In this document: one piece after another, positions 27,778 to 35,543 of the stretch
Layout of the letters: each line of letters begins with the position of its first letter
Position numbering within the stretch: the stretch's first letter is position 1
Notes under the pieces: model-generated
What the model was told of the DNA's origin: nothing
The model's database searches: none
The model's input: the letters and a program-made list of their open reading frames with translations, nothing else
From: DAOUMF01 sp034408935
GTDB lineage: Bacteria; Chloroflexota; Dehalococcoidia; SM23-28-2; RBG-16-64-32
DNA length: 60,652 nucleotides
Reading direction: 5' to 3'
Assembly (NCBI GenBank): GCA_034408935.1
Contig: DAOUMV010000009.1
Location: forward strand, 1-60,652
Made by a program: the position numbers and the translations under genes

Positions 27778-27847
27778 ATGATACGCATTCCTAACGCGAG
27801 AGTCAAATGCTTTACCAGAAAATGCAAGGTTAGGAATCCCGTTCCTA
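27778..27847 (-). promoter_or_regulatory. Acyl-CoA dehydrogenase promoter with repeated TTAGGAAT operator half sites
   Basis: TTGACT (27806-27801), 17 bases, TATCAT (27783-27778) on the minus strand. A TTAGGAAT half site sits inside the spacer (27787-27795). Upstream at 27831-27847 is the palindrome TAGGAA-N5-TTCCTA. Such spaced palindromes are typical of TetR-family control of fatty-acid genes; the regulator is not in the window. Confidence 0.5.
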
Positions 27848-27907
27848 GAATGGCGATTCGCTCTTGCCCGGCCGTCGCGCCCTCATTCGCCCCTTCGACT
27901 CGTCCCC

Positions 27908-28294
27908 CTATGATTCGCTGCTGAACAGGACCATCCGGTCGAAGTACACCTCGTTTCGGCTCAGCTTCTCCCCGCGCAGCATCACGAGGTCCATTCCATC
28001 GATCTCCGCGGTCTTCCCGCCCGAGGCCGGTGTCAACTGTGCGTGCCAGAGAAATGCGCCGCCGCTCCCATCCTCGAACAAGAAGAACTCACGCAGCGAC
28101 CAGTGCATCTTCCATCGCTGAAACAGCCGGCTCAAGTACCGACCGAACGCCTCCCGGCCCTTCACAGGTCCCCGAGTATTCGGGTCCAGGTAGATACAGT
28201 CCTCCGTGTAGCAGGAGACGACGCCGTCCACGTCCTGGCTGTTCCAGGCTGATAGGGTCGCCTCAGCGAGTGCCTTGACCTTCTCTGCGTCCAT
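27908..28294 (-). CDS. SnoaL/NTF2-like small protein
   Basis: 128 residues with the cone-shaped NTF2-like fold text: ALAEATLSAWNSQDVDGVVSCYTEDCIYLDPNTRGPVKGREAFGRYLSRLFQRW, then an Asp/Gly-rich strand and EIDGMDLVMLRGEKLSRNEVYFDRM. Members include polyketide cyclases, delta-5-steroid isomerases and limonene epoxide hydrolase-like enzymes. No specific catalytic set is recognised. It may share substrates with the neighbouring acyl-CoA dehydrogenase. Confidence 0.8.
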   Translation of the reverse strand: MDAEKVKALAEATLSAWNSQDVDGVVSCYTEDCIYLDPNTRGPVKGREAFGRYLSRLFQRWKMHWSLREFFLFEDGSGGAFLWHAQLTPASGGKTAEIDGMDLVMLRGEKLSRNEVYFDRMVLFSSES

Positions 28295-28369
28295 GTCAGC
28301 ACCCCTCTTTCATAGCGGCTAGGGCCCAACCGTTTGACGCTGGTACATGCTCGCAGTCCGTACAGGAGA

Positions 28370-28440
28370 ATGGTAGGCCATCGTTAACGTAAACGTCAAG
28401 TGGTTTACGAAAATATGTTACGCAAAAATGTAAACGTCAG
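28370..28440 (-). promoter_or_regulatory. Promoter with GTAAAC palindromes upstream of the SnoaL-like gene
   Basis: TTGACG (28399-28394), 18 bases, TACCAT (28375-28370). The inverted repeat GTAAAC-N8-GTTTAC (28389-28408) overlaps the -35 box, and a second GTAAACGTCA lies at 28430-28439. The block is markedly AT-rich for this genome, as repressor sites often are. Confidence 0.5.
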
Positions 28441-28464
28441 GTTGCGATACGTATCCGCCTGTGG

Positions 28465-29133
28465 CTACCGCTGCCCTTCTCCCTCGCGCTCCGCCCGCTC
28501 CCGCTCTCGCGCTTCCTCCTCTTCGCGCCGCTCCCGCTCCTCCGCCGTCTCCGCCAGCTCGATCGCGCCCTCTTCCGTCGTGCGCAGCTCCGCCTGGAAG
28601 CGCTCCCCCAGCGCAGCGTAGCGGTCGATCCCAAGGTAGTGCAGGGGCCGGTATTCGGGATCGCCCACCAGCCACGTCTCGTCGAAGGAGTCGCCCTCCG
28701 CCTGCACCGCCAGCACCCGGCCCACGAACAGGGTGTGGTCGCCGAGGCGCAGGGCGTCCTCCAGTCCGCATTCTATATAGGCGATGCAACCCTCGATGAG
28801 GGGAGCGTCAACCTTCGCCGCCTTGAAGGTGGCCAGCTTGGAGAGGTCCAGCTTGTTCACGTCGCGGCCGGACACGGCGCCGAAGTAGTGAGTGTGGTTC
28901 ATCAGGTCGCGGGCGGGGAAGTTGAGGGCGAACTGCTCGGCGAAGCGGATCATCTCGTGCGTGTGGCGAGAGGGTCGCACGACCACGCCGATCAGAGCCG
29001 GACTGTGAGACAGCGGCGTCGTCCATATAGCGGGCATCACGTCGGTCTGGTCTCGCCAGCGCGTGGTGACGAGAACCACCGGCCCGCCGTCGAGCAGGCG
29101 CAGCGCTTCGGTCAGCTCCAGGGTACGTCGCAT
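28465..29133 (-). CDS. Flavin reductase family protein (FMN-binding)
   Basis: 222 residues. The flavin reductase-like core covers about 1-170: VVLVTTRWRDQTDVMPAIWTTPLSHSPALIGVVVRPSRHTHEMI, FALNFPARDLMNHTHYFGAVSGRDVNK, and PLIEGCIAYIECGLED. It binds FMN in a split barrel and usually supplies reduced flavin or acts as an oxidoreductase. The last 45 residues are an odd Glu/Arg-rich helix (AETAEERERREEEEARERE). CATAAT lies 11 bases upstream of the ATG, giving a very short leader. Confidence 0.88.
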   Translation of the reverse strand: MRRTLELTEALRLLDGGPVVLVTTRWRDQTDVMPAIWTTPLSHSPALIGVVVRPSRHTHEMIRFAEQFALNFPARDLMNHTHYFGAVSGRDVNKLDLSKLATFKAAKVDAPLIEGCIAYIECGLEDALRLGDHTLFVGRVLAVQAEGDSFDETWLVGDPEYRPLHYLGIDRYAALGERFQAELRTTEEGAIELAETAEERERREEEEARERERAEREGEGQR

Positions 29134-29190
29134 GGCAGAGCCGATTATGCCACGCGGCGACGGGGGCTTCTAGTCGGCTGTTGGTGACGG

Positions 29191-30186
29191 CTAGACCCAG
29201 CGACGGTGGCGGAAGTAGGCAAGCAGGCCCGCGACTATGATCAGCATGACCACTACGACGAGGGCGAACCCCCACCCGCTGTCTGAGGGTGGCCAGAATC
29301 CGGGGGTCAGGTTCATGCCATAGATGCTCGCGATGAGAGTCAGCGGCAGAAACACTGTAGCGGCGGCTGTCAGCACCTTCATCACCTCGTTCAGGCGGTT
29401 GGAGACGACGGAGAGGTACGTATTGAGGGCGCCGTCGGCCAGGTCACGCAGCGCCTCGATGAGGTATTCGACGCGCACGAGGTGGTCGTAGATGTCGCGG
29501 TAGTAGATTGCTGTCTCCTCATGGATCAGCTTGGGGTACTCGCCGCGGGAGAGCCGGTTCATGATGTCGCGCTGGGGCGTGGCTGCGCGACGGAGCCGCA
29601 ACGTGTTCCGTTTTACCATCATGATCTGTTGCAGAGTGGCGCTATCGGGGCCTCGCAGGACATTCTCTTCCAGGTCATCTATGGTGTCGTCCACGGCATC
29701 CACCACCGGCAGGTACTCGTCAACAAGGGCGTCTAGGAGTCCGTGGAGAAGCCAGTCGGCGGTGTGGGAGAGCAGGTACTCGTCCTGGCGGCAGCGCTCG
29801 CGGTAGTGTTCGATGGCGGGGATGGGCTCGCGGTGGCAGGAGACGACGTAGTTGGGGCCGAGGTAGAAGTCCACCTCAAGCGGCGTTAGCTCCCAATCAG
29901 GGCTGTAGTCTCCGATAGCCTGGACGGCGACAAACAGGTAGCGGTCGTGGTCGTCGATCTTGGCCGGGTCTACGTGGGGGCTGAGGCAGTCCTCGATAGT
30001 AAGGGGGTGAAAGCGGAACACACCCCGTAGCGACGTCGCGTCCATCTCAGACTCGACGAACAGATCGACCCAGAGGAGGCCAGCCCTGTCCTCCAGGGCG
30101 AGGCGTAGGCCGTCTTCATCGGCGGGCTGGGTGACGACCCCGTCTCCGGAGCGGTAGAAGGCCGTCAGGTGAGTTGCGTTAGGCAC
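29191..30186 (-). CDS. corA: CorA-type magnesium/cobalt transporter
   Basis: 331 residues from GTG 30186 (MPNATHLTAFYRS), nine bases after TACAAT (30201-30196). The longer ORF to 30303 reads through that promoter. The cytoplasmic alpha/beta domain contains FRFHPLTIEDCLSP and RDIYDHLVRVEYLIEALRDLADGALNTYLSVVSNRLNEVMKVLT. The two C-terminal helices hold the selectivity motif YGMNLTPG (GMN). It is a homopentameric divalent cation channel. Confidence 0.92.
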   Translation of the reverse strand: MPNATHLTAFYRSGDGVVTQPADEDGLRLALEDRAGLLWVDLFVESEMDATSLRGVFRFHPLTIEDCLSPHVDPAKIDDHDRYLFVAVQAIGDYSPDWELTPLEVDFYLGPNYVVSCHREPIPAIEHYRERCRQDEYLLSHTADWLLHGLLDALVDEYLPVVDAVDDTIDDLEENVLRGPDSATLQQIMMVKRNTLRLRRAATPQRDIMNRLSRGEYPKLIHEETAIYYRDIYDHLVRVEYLIEALRDLADGALNTYLSVVSNRLNEVMKVLTAAATVFLPLTLIASIYGMNLTPGFWPPSDSGWGFALVVVVMLIIVAGLLAYFRHRRWV

Positions 30187-30318
30187 TTCGAGGGCATTGT
30201 AGCGCACCCGAAACCGGGGCACGAGACGCCAGCGCGCGTGCAGGCGTAGCGCTTCATGAGTTCCGGGATGCGACGCATGGGGGAGGATTATGCCACTAGG
30301 CAAGGGAGCACAACACCT

Positions 30319-31653
30319 CTACCGTCCCTTGGCCCTCAGCCGCTCTTTTGCAAAGTCAGCTATCCTCCCTGCTTCCGCATACGGCTGACGTTCCAGCCAC
30401 TCAATCGCGTGAGCGAGGAGGTCAGGCGTCTCAATAGCATTAATCAGCTTGGTGAGAGTGGTTAGTGACCGATCCTGGTGGACCAATTTGATGACGCTGA
30501 CCAGCGTTGATATGGCAACGGACCTTAGGTGCATGTACTGACGGTCGGAACACATGCGGATTTCCGATCCGTGGATGACTCGCGACCGGAGTTCGTAGAG
30601 CGAGAGGAGGTTGACTGGATGGTCGAACCCTTCACCGATGACTGACGGTGCCAGCATGCTGCGCAATGCAATAGCTTCGCCCTTACGTCTATCTGACCTG
30701 AGGGTCAACAGCGCTTCGAGAGCCGTACACAGGTCGATGATCTTGTCGTCAAAACTCTCCCGGGTGACACTTGTGCCAATCCAGTGGACTGCTCGAAGCA
30801 GGTGCCCACCCAGGCTTGTCTTCGATGGCAGATCAAGTTTCTTCAGGACGCCATCTACAATATTGGCAAGACGATCATCCATCTGAAAATCTATGGGGCT
30901 AAACCCCCTTTGTCGGCTGGCAAGAACAGACTTTCCCTCAACCACTGGCTTAACGCCGAGCGTCCCACCCCGCCGAAAGAGCATCTGCTCATCCCAGATC
31001 CTCACTCGGATCGCCTCCGCCAAGGCGAATCGCAGGGTGTTCAGAGCGTCGTCCACTTCAATTCTGGCTCTGTCTGCAGCCCGCTTCGGACTCCCTGCCC
31101 TAACGCGCGTCAAAGCCACTGTCTTTCCCGCGAGGTCTCGGACCAGAGGGTCAGAAGGGCCACGGTCTCGAAGGCCCCACTCATTGGCCTCCTCCGGCAT
31201 GAGTCGAAAGAACCGAACACCGCCGATGTCAAGCACGTTGTCCTTTATTTCAAGATGTTGCAACTCTGAGATAACATCGTAAGCCTCCCAGGGTTTGCGG
31301 ATGCGATCCAAGAAATCATCAACGAGCTCAGCCCTCTTCTTGCCATCTCTGAATGCACCTCTTTGTAGAAACAGCTGGCAGACGAACTCCCAGAGATCTT
31401 TGTCGATCTCCCGCGTCTTTGCGTGCTCTAGTTCATCTTCTCGGTCGAGGAGAGCCAGTGCGCTCTCGTAGAGGTAGAACTCTCTACCGCTTATGGTGAG
31501 TCCTTCCGTATCACCAGCCAAGTCTCTTAGCGACTCAGGGAAGTGCGCGGATCTGAAGCTGAAGCTTCTGGGGGTATCCTCATCGTCTGTGCCGTGTACG
31601 ATTACTTCCGCAAGCTGTCTAACGGCCTTCACAGTGCTTCTTGAGATCGGCAT
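30319..31653 (-). CDS. ApeA-like HEPN domain protein (lone)
   Basis: 444 residues from ATG 31653 (MPISRSTVKAVRQL), chosen because GAGGTG lies 7 bases upstream. The C-terminal part carries KIIDLCTALEALL, KGEAIALRSMLAP and LYELRSRVIHGS. The last contains R356-x4-H361, the RNase motif of HEPN domains, in the arrangement of Apea-like HEPN proteins. Residues 1-280 are not recognised. HEPN proteins include toxins and phage-defence RNases; no antitoxin partner is adjacent. The gene is of lower GC than its neighbours. Nuclease activity is a family-level expectation. Confidence 0.6.
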   Translation of the reverse strand: MPISRSTVKAVRQLAEVIVHGTDDEDTPRSFSFRSAHFPESLRDLAGDTEGLTISGREFYLYESALALLDREDELEHAKTREIDKDLWEFVCQLFLQRGAFRDGKKRAELVDDFLDRIRKPWEAYDVISELQHLEIKDNVLDIGGVRFFRLMPEEANEWGLRDRGPSDPLVRDLAGKTVALTRVRAGSPKRAADRARIEVDDALNTLRFALAEAIRVRIWDEQMLFRRGGTLGVKPVVEGKSVLASRQRGFSPIDFQMDDRLANIVDGVLKKLDLPSKTSLGGHLLRAVHWIGTSVTRESFDDKIIDLCTALEALLTLRSDRRKGEAIALRSMLAPSVIGEGFDHPVNLLSLYELRSRVIHGSEIRMCSDRQYMHLRSVAISTLVSVIKLVHQDRSLTTLTKLINAIETPDLLAHAIEWLERQPYAEAGRIADFAKERLRAKGR

Positions 31654-31729
31654 AGAACACCTCGCGTGAAAAATTGTCACTCTTATTATGCCGCAGGAAG
31701 CATCAGACCTGCCGTGCGATAATCGAGGC

Positions 31730-32668
31730 ATGAGCGCCCGTATCCTCGTCGGGACCTGCTCCTGGACCGACAAGACCCTCGTCGAAAGCGGCTGGTATCC
31801 GCCACAGATCAAGTCGCCGGAGGACCGCCTGCGCCATTACGCCGAGCAGTTCCCCATCGTCGAGGTGGACAGCACCTACTACGGCCTCCCGTCGGAGCGG
31901 AACGCCGCCCTTTGGGTGGAGCGCACGCCCGACGACTTCACCTTCGACATCAAGTCCTTCGCCCTGTTCACCCACCACCCGGCCGCTATGCGCTCCCTGC
32001 CCAAGGACGTGCGAGAGGCGATGCCGTCCGCCCTCCAGGAGAAGCGCAACCTGTACTACCGCGACGCGCCCCCCGACCTCCGCGACGAGCTGTGGCAGCG
32101 GTTCAACTCCGCCCTCCTGCCTCTGGACAGCGCTGGCAGGCTGGGGACGGTGCTCTTTCAGTTCCCGCCCTGGTTCCTGCCCGGCCGCGACTCCGCCGAC
32201 TACATCTTGGAGGCCAAGGAGCGCCTGGGCCAGTACACCATGGCGGTGGAGTTCCGCAACGACCGGTGGCTGTCGGAGCGCAACCAGGAGCGCACACTGA
32301 AGCTCCTGGCCGACCACGTCATCCCCTACGTCTGCGTCGACGAGCCCCAGGGGTTCCGCTCCAGCGTCCCCCCGGTCGTGGCCACCACCGCACCTGTGAC
32401 CCTGGTGCGCATGCACGGCCGCAACTACGAGACGTGGGAGAAGAAGGGTATCGGCGCCGCCGAGCGGTTCGATTACCTGTACCGAGAGGAGGAACTGGAG
32501 GAGTGGGTGCCCCGCGTCCAACGTCTGGCGGAAGGCAGCCGCGAGGTGCACGTCCTCATGAACAACTGCCGCCACGACTACGCAGTGCGGAACGCCCGCC
32601 AGTTGTCGGACCGGCTGAGCGGCCCGCGGCGCCCCGCCAGCGGCGAGGGGCAACGACGGCTGCTCTAG
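31730..32668 (+). CDS. DUF72 family protein
   Basis: 312 residues from ATG 31730 (MSARILVGTCSWTDKTLVESGWYPP), with GATAAT and GAGG just upstream. Family motifs: RLRHYAEQFPIVEVDSTYYGLPSE, FDIKSFALFTHH, LFQFPPWF, VEFRNDRW, and VHVLMNNCRHDYAVRNA. It is a TIM-barrel family of unknown activity related to the YecE group. It is divergent from the HEPN gene with a 76-base gap holding both promoters. Confidence 0.9.
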   Translation: MSARILVGTCSWTDKTLVESGWYPPQIKSPEDRLRHYAEQFPIVEVDSTYYGLPSERNAALWVERTPDDFTFDIKSFALFTHHPAAMRSLPKDVREAMPSALQEKRNLYYRDAPPDLRDELWQRFNSALLPLDSAGRLGTVLFQFPPWFLPGRDSADYILEAKERLGQYTMAVEFRNDRWLSERNQERTLKLLADHVIPYVCVDEPQGFRSSVPPVVATTAPVTLVRMHGRNYETWEKKGIGAAERFDYLYREEELEEWVPRVQRLAEGSREVHVLMNNCRHDYAVRNARQLSDRLSGPRRPASGEGQRRLL

Positions 32669-32679
32669 GCGAGCAGTAC

Positions 32680-32768
32680 TGGCGGAGGGGGTGGGATTCG
32701 AACCCACGGTACCCAAAGGGTACACACGCTCTCCAGGCGTGCCCGTTCAACCGCTCCGGCACCCCTCC
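32680..32768 (-). tRNA. tRNA-Ser (anticodon GGA)
   Basis: On the minus strand the acceptor GGAGGGG pairs with CCCCTCC, followed by discriminator G and an encoded CCA. The anticodon stem is CACGC/GCGTG with loop CTGGAGA, giving GGA. The variable arm TACCC-TTT-GGGTA is long, as in class II tRNAs, and the T arm is GTGGGTTCGAATCCCAC. It reads UCC/UCU codons. Confidence 0.96.
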
Positions 32769-32794
32769 GCGGGGAGCGACATGGAGCCGAATGC

Positions 32795-32885
32795 TGTCAT
32801 TCTGAGGAGCGAAGCGACGAAGAATCTACCGTCTGACGACCACGAACGCCAGATTCTTCGCTCCCTGCGGTCGCTCAGAATGACA
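32795..32885. repeat. Inverted-repeat element between two tRNA-Ser genes
   Basis: Imperfect arms TGTCATTCTGAGGAGCGAAG... and ...CTCAGAATGACA face each other across about 91 bases, with GAAGAATCT / AGATTCTTC inside. It codes for nothing and resembles REP/MITE-like palindromes. It would fold as one long hairpin. Confidence 0.85.
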
Positions 32886-32918
32886 CGTGCACGGTCTCCC
32901 GCTATTGGTACTGATGCC

Positions 32919-33010
32919 TGGCGGAGGGGGTGGGATTCGAACCCACGGTACCGACAAGTCGGTACAACGGTTTTCGAGACCGCCCCGTTCAACCACTCCG
33001 GCACCCCTCC
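32919..33010 (-). tRNA. tRNA-Ser (anticodon CGA)
   Basis: The minus strand gives acceptor GGAGGGG/CCCCTCC with G and an encoded CCA. The anticodon arm is GCGGT-CTCGAAA-ACCGT, anticodon CGA. The long variable arm is TACCGAC-TT-GTCGGTA, and the T arm GTGGGTTCGAATCCCAC is identical to that of the neighbouring tRNA-Ser. It reads UCG. Confidence 0.96.
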
Positions 33011-33103
33011 GGACTTATATTACCAAACGGTTTTGTCAGCGATTGGCGGGTGGCGGGCGTTTGCGGTCGCGTCCCGCCCAATGCAGGGCTGCCGGAAGGG
33101 CCG

Positions 33104-34594
33104 CTACTCCGTTATCTCGTAGGCAGCAGCCTCGCGAACGTCCAGGTCGTACTCCTCGGCCAAGATCTCCAGGTCGCAGTTCTCCAGCAGCAGGTCGTAG
33201 ATGCCGGCGGGGACGAAGAAGGTCCCGGTGTCGCCGGGCATTATCCCCTCCTCTGGGCCCAGCTTGTCCATGCCCCAGTTCTGGGCTCCCGTCGGTGAGA
33301 TGAATGCGTAGCAGATGGGCTCCGACAGCAGGTTGTCCAGGCTGAACTCCACCAGGGGATGATCGCCCCCGACGAACACCGCGTCGCCCGCCTGGACCTC
33401 CCCCTCCACGGAGAGGACTATCTCGTAGAGGCCGTCCGGCAGGCCGCGCTCGTCGACGATGCACACCCACCAGTTGCCGAACTCGCCTCCGACCCAGATG
33501 TCATCGATGAAGCTGCCGGCCTCGTCCAGTTCGCCATCGATGAACCACAGCGCCTCCCAGCTCAGCCCATCGGCCATCCCCTCGTAGTCCCAGAAGGCGC
33601 AAGCCTCAGTGATCCCCGGCAAGAAGGCGTCCACCACCTGCGTCGGCTGCTCATCCGCTGTAACGCCGTCAGCGAAAATCAGGTTGCTGAACACCACGCT
33701 GCTGGGATCGAAGGCGCCACCCGTCGGGGGCTCGACCTCGGGGAATGGTGACACGTAGGCCTCGCCGGCTTCGGCAGCGTCGACTAGAGGCAAGGCCAGG
33801 TTCACTGGGCGCAGGCCGTTGATGAACCCACCCACAGGCACGCAGTTGTCCTGCTCGTCGATAATCCCGTCTCGGTTGGTGTCCGCCACATAGCGGCAGT
33901 CGACGGCCTCCTCCACGTCCGAGCCGGAGCCTGCGATGCTTGGCACGCCGATGACCACCCCGGCCTCGTTCGCCGCCAGGCCGCCGCTGTTGCCACCGGC
34001 GACGGTCGCGTCGGTCTTGATCCAAGCCCGGTCCGCGATATCCCGCTGGTTCGTGAAGCCGCTGATCACCCCGTCCGTGAACGTGATCGTTTCGCCGCCG
34101 ATGCCGGGGAAGCCCAGGATGCGGACGCGATCTCCGAGCCCAACCTCGTCCGAATCGCCAAGGCCCACGAAGGGGAGTTCGATCTCCACGGACTCCCCAT
34201 CCAGATCGGACACGATGCGGATCACCGCCAGGTCGAGGGTATAGTCCACCGCTACTATCTCCGCCAAGTAGGACAGCTCCGGCGGCTGATCGGCCTGGCT
34301 GCTCATCGCTACCCCTAGCACGTCGTACTCATCGAAGCGGTCGTCCACGACATGCGCGTTGGTCAGGATCAACCCCTCCGGGGTGATCACAGTGCCCGAT
34401 CCGGACCAAACCGGCTCGCGGACATCATCCAGGGGCAGAACCTGCACGACAGCGTCCGCCAGCTCGTCGGAGGAAGGGGGTTGCGGAGACGGCGTCTCCG
34501 GAGAGGCCGGCTCGCCATCGGACCCACAGGCCGCAGTGGCCAGGGCGGAGACTACCGGCAGAACCAGGACGGCCAAACGCAGCCAAGGCGTCAT
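33104..34594 (-). CDS. Trypsin-like serine protease lipoprotein with a calcium-type loop
   Basis: 496 residues. The lipoprotein signal ends at Cys23 (SALATAAC). An S1C/DegP-like protease domain follows with His81 (LTNAHVV), Asp121 (YTLDLAVI) and Ser203 (GGNSGG). After the active Ser, residues 238-249 read DTNRDGIIDEQD, a textbook EF-hand/dockerin spacing with Asp/Asn at 1, 3, 5, 9 and 12, next to Cys251. The rest (about 290-496) shows two beta-rich segments and no PDZ domain. Likely a calcium-dependent extracellular protease. Confidence 0.82.
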   Translation of the reverse strand: MTPWLRLAVLVLPVVSALATAACGSDGEPASPETPSPQPPSSDELADAVVQVLPLDDVREPVWSGSGTVITPEGLILTNAHVVDDRFDEYDVLGVAMSSQADQPPELSYLAEIVAVDYTLDLAVIRIVSDLDGESVEIELPFVGLGDSDEVGLGDRVRILGFPGIGGETITFTDGVISGFTNQRDIADRAWIKTDATVAGGNSGGLAANEAGVVIGVPSIAGSGSDVEEAVDCRYVADTNRDGIIDEQDNCVPVGGFINGLRPVNLALPLVDAAEAGEAYVSPFPEVEPPTGGAFDPSSVVFSNLIFADGVTADEQPTQVVDAFLPGITEACAFWDYEGMADGLSWEALWFIDGELDEAGSFIDDIWVGGEFGNWWVCIVDERGLPDGLYEIVLSVEGEVQAGDAVFVGGDHPLVEFSLDNLLSEPICYAFISPTGAQNWGMDKLGPEEGIMPGDTGTFFVPAGIYDLLLENCDLEILAEEYDLDVREAAAYEITE

Positions 34595-34631
34595 CTCACG
34601 GCTCCTTTGGGACCTGATCGCTAACTGCTAC

Positions 34632-34661
34632 ACGCTAGCAGCATCGCGCTGCGGCAGTCAA
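34632..34661 (-). promoter_or_regulatory. Promoter of the serine protease gene
   Basis: TTGACT (34661-34656), 18 bases, TAGCGT (34637-34632) on the minus strand. The ATG at 34594 lies 38 bases past the -10 box. Confidence 0.5.
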
Positions 34662-34752
34662 CACCGGCCAGCCGGGAGGCCCTCGTCACCCTACAGCGTC
34701 CTGCCCTTTGCCTGCACGGCCAGCGAGGGCGCTACCCCCCCGCCTTCAGGCG

Positions 34753-35046
34753 CTAGCGCTTGGGCTTGGGCACCGCGCGCTGGTAGCGGGCCCGCATCTC
34801 CTCCTCCGCGTCCTGGGCCGCCTGTCGGGCCTCCTCCCAGGCCTCCTGCACCTGCTCCTGCAGCCTCCACATGGCCCGCTGCAACGCGGCCAGAGCGTTG
34901 TGGTCCTCCCCCAGCTCCGCAGCGCCGGACTCCTCCTCGCTCAACGGTTCCCCCTCTCGCCGCCGCTGGCCCTTCTCTGGCGCCAACAGCAGCGCCGCCG
35001 CCAAACCGATGCCCAGGCCCAGGAGCAAACCGATGATGAACCGCAT
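34753..35046 (-). CDS. YtxH-like small membrane protein
   Basis: 97 residues with an N-terminal Gly/Leu membrane helix (IIGLLLGLGIGLAAALLLAPEKG), the hallmark LLLAPxxG of YtxH-like proteins, then a charged coiled-coil tail (LQRAMWRLQEQVQEAWEEARQAAQDAEEEMRARY). Function unknown. It is 12 bases after the next gene upstream (35059-35388), another single-helix protein; the pair probably forms an operon. Confidence 0.75.
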   Translation of the reverse strand: MRFIIGLLLGLGIGLAAALLLAPEKGQRRREGEPLSEEESGAAELGEDHNALAALQRAMWRLQEQVQEAWEEARQAAQDAEEEMRARYQRAVPKPKR

Positions 35047-35058
35047 CGATGACCTCCG

Positions 35059-35388
35059 TTACTCTTCTGAGCGGCGCCGGAAGCGGCTAACCACTACCAT
35101 GAACCGCTTCGCCCCGGCGATGATCCCGTAGGTGCGCACCACCGGCGTCACCGCGTAGTCGGAGACGAACGCCACGGTGCCGCGTACGTTCTCCGTCGTC
35201 TCCCTCACGTTCTCAAGCGTGGGCTGGACGCCATCGCTCACGACGCCCTTCACCTTGGAGACGGTGGTCTTGGCCCCCCAGCCGATCACGATGGTGAAGA
35301 TGATGGCGATGAGGAAGAGCACCGTCCCGGCGATGGTGAAGCTGATTATCGTGACGTCGCGCAAATCCTGAAGGGTGTCGATTCCCAT
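35059..35388 (-). CDS. Single-span membrane protein of unknown function
   Basis: 109 residues: a helix at about 14-37 (ISFTIAGTVLFLIAIIFTIVIGW), then an amphipathic stretch (TVSKVKGVVSDGVQPTLENVRETTENVRGTVAFVSDYAVTPVV) and a basic end. The layout recalls DUF948-type proteins. AGGAGGT lies 9 bases before the ATG. TATAAT with GGGCCGC at 35453-35441 is the probable -10 region for this gene and its YtxH-like partner. Confidence 0.7.
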   Translation of the reverse strand: MGIDTLQDLRDVTIISFTIAGTVLFLIAIIFTIVIGWGAKTTVSKVKGVVSDGVQPTLENVRETTENVRGTVAFVSDYAVTPVVRTYGIIAGAKRFMVVVSRFRRRSEE

Positions 35389-35440
35389 GAGGCGCTACCT
35401 CCTGTGGGGCTTTTAAGGACATGCCCACCAAAGGCGGGAC

Positions 35441-35453
35441 GCGGCCCATTATA
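35441..35453 (-). promoter_or_regulatory. -10 box with GGGCCGC discriminator
   Basis: TATAAT (35453-35448) directly followed by GGGCCGC on the minus strand. The -35 region is poor. The same -10 plus GGGCCG arrangement occurs before dnaE, the orphan permease and the genes at 39325-39757. Confidence 0.5.
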
Positions 35454-35543
35454 GCATGGGGAGAGCGCGTTAGAGATTCGAGGTCCGAGACCGGAAGAGG
35501 GAAGGGACAGGCAATCCAATGTTCAGTCTCTGACTTCCAGCCT

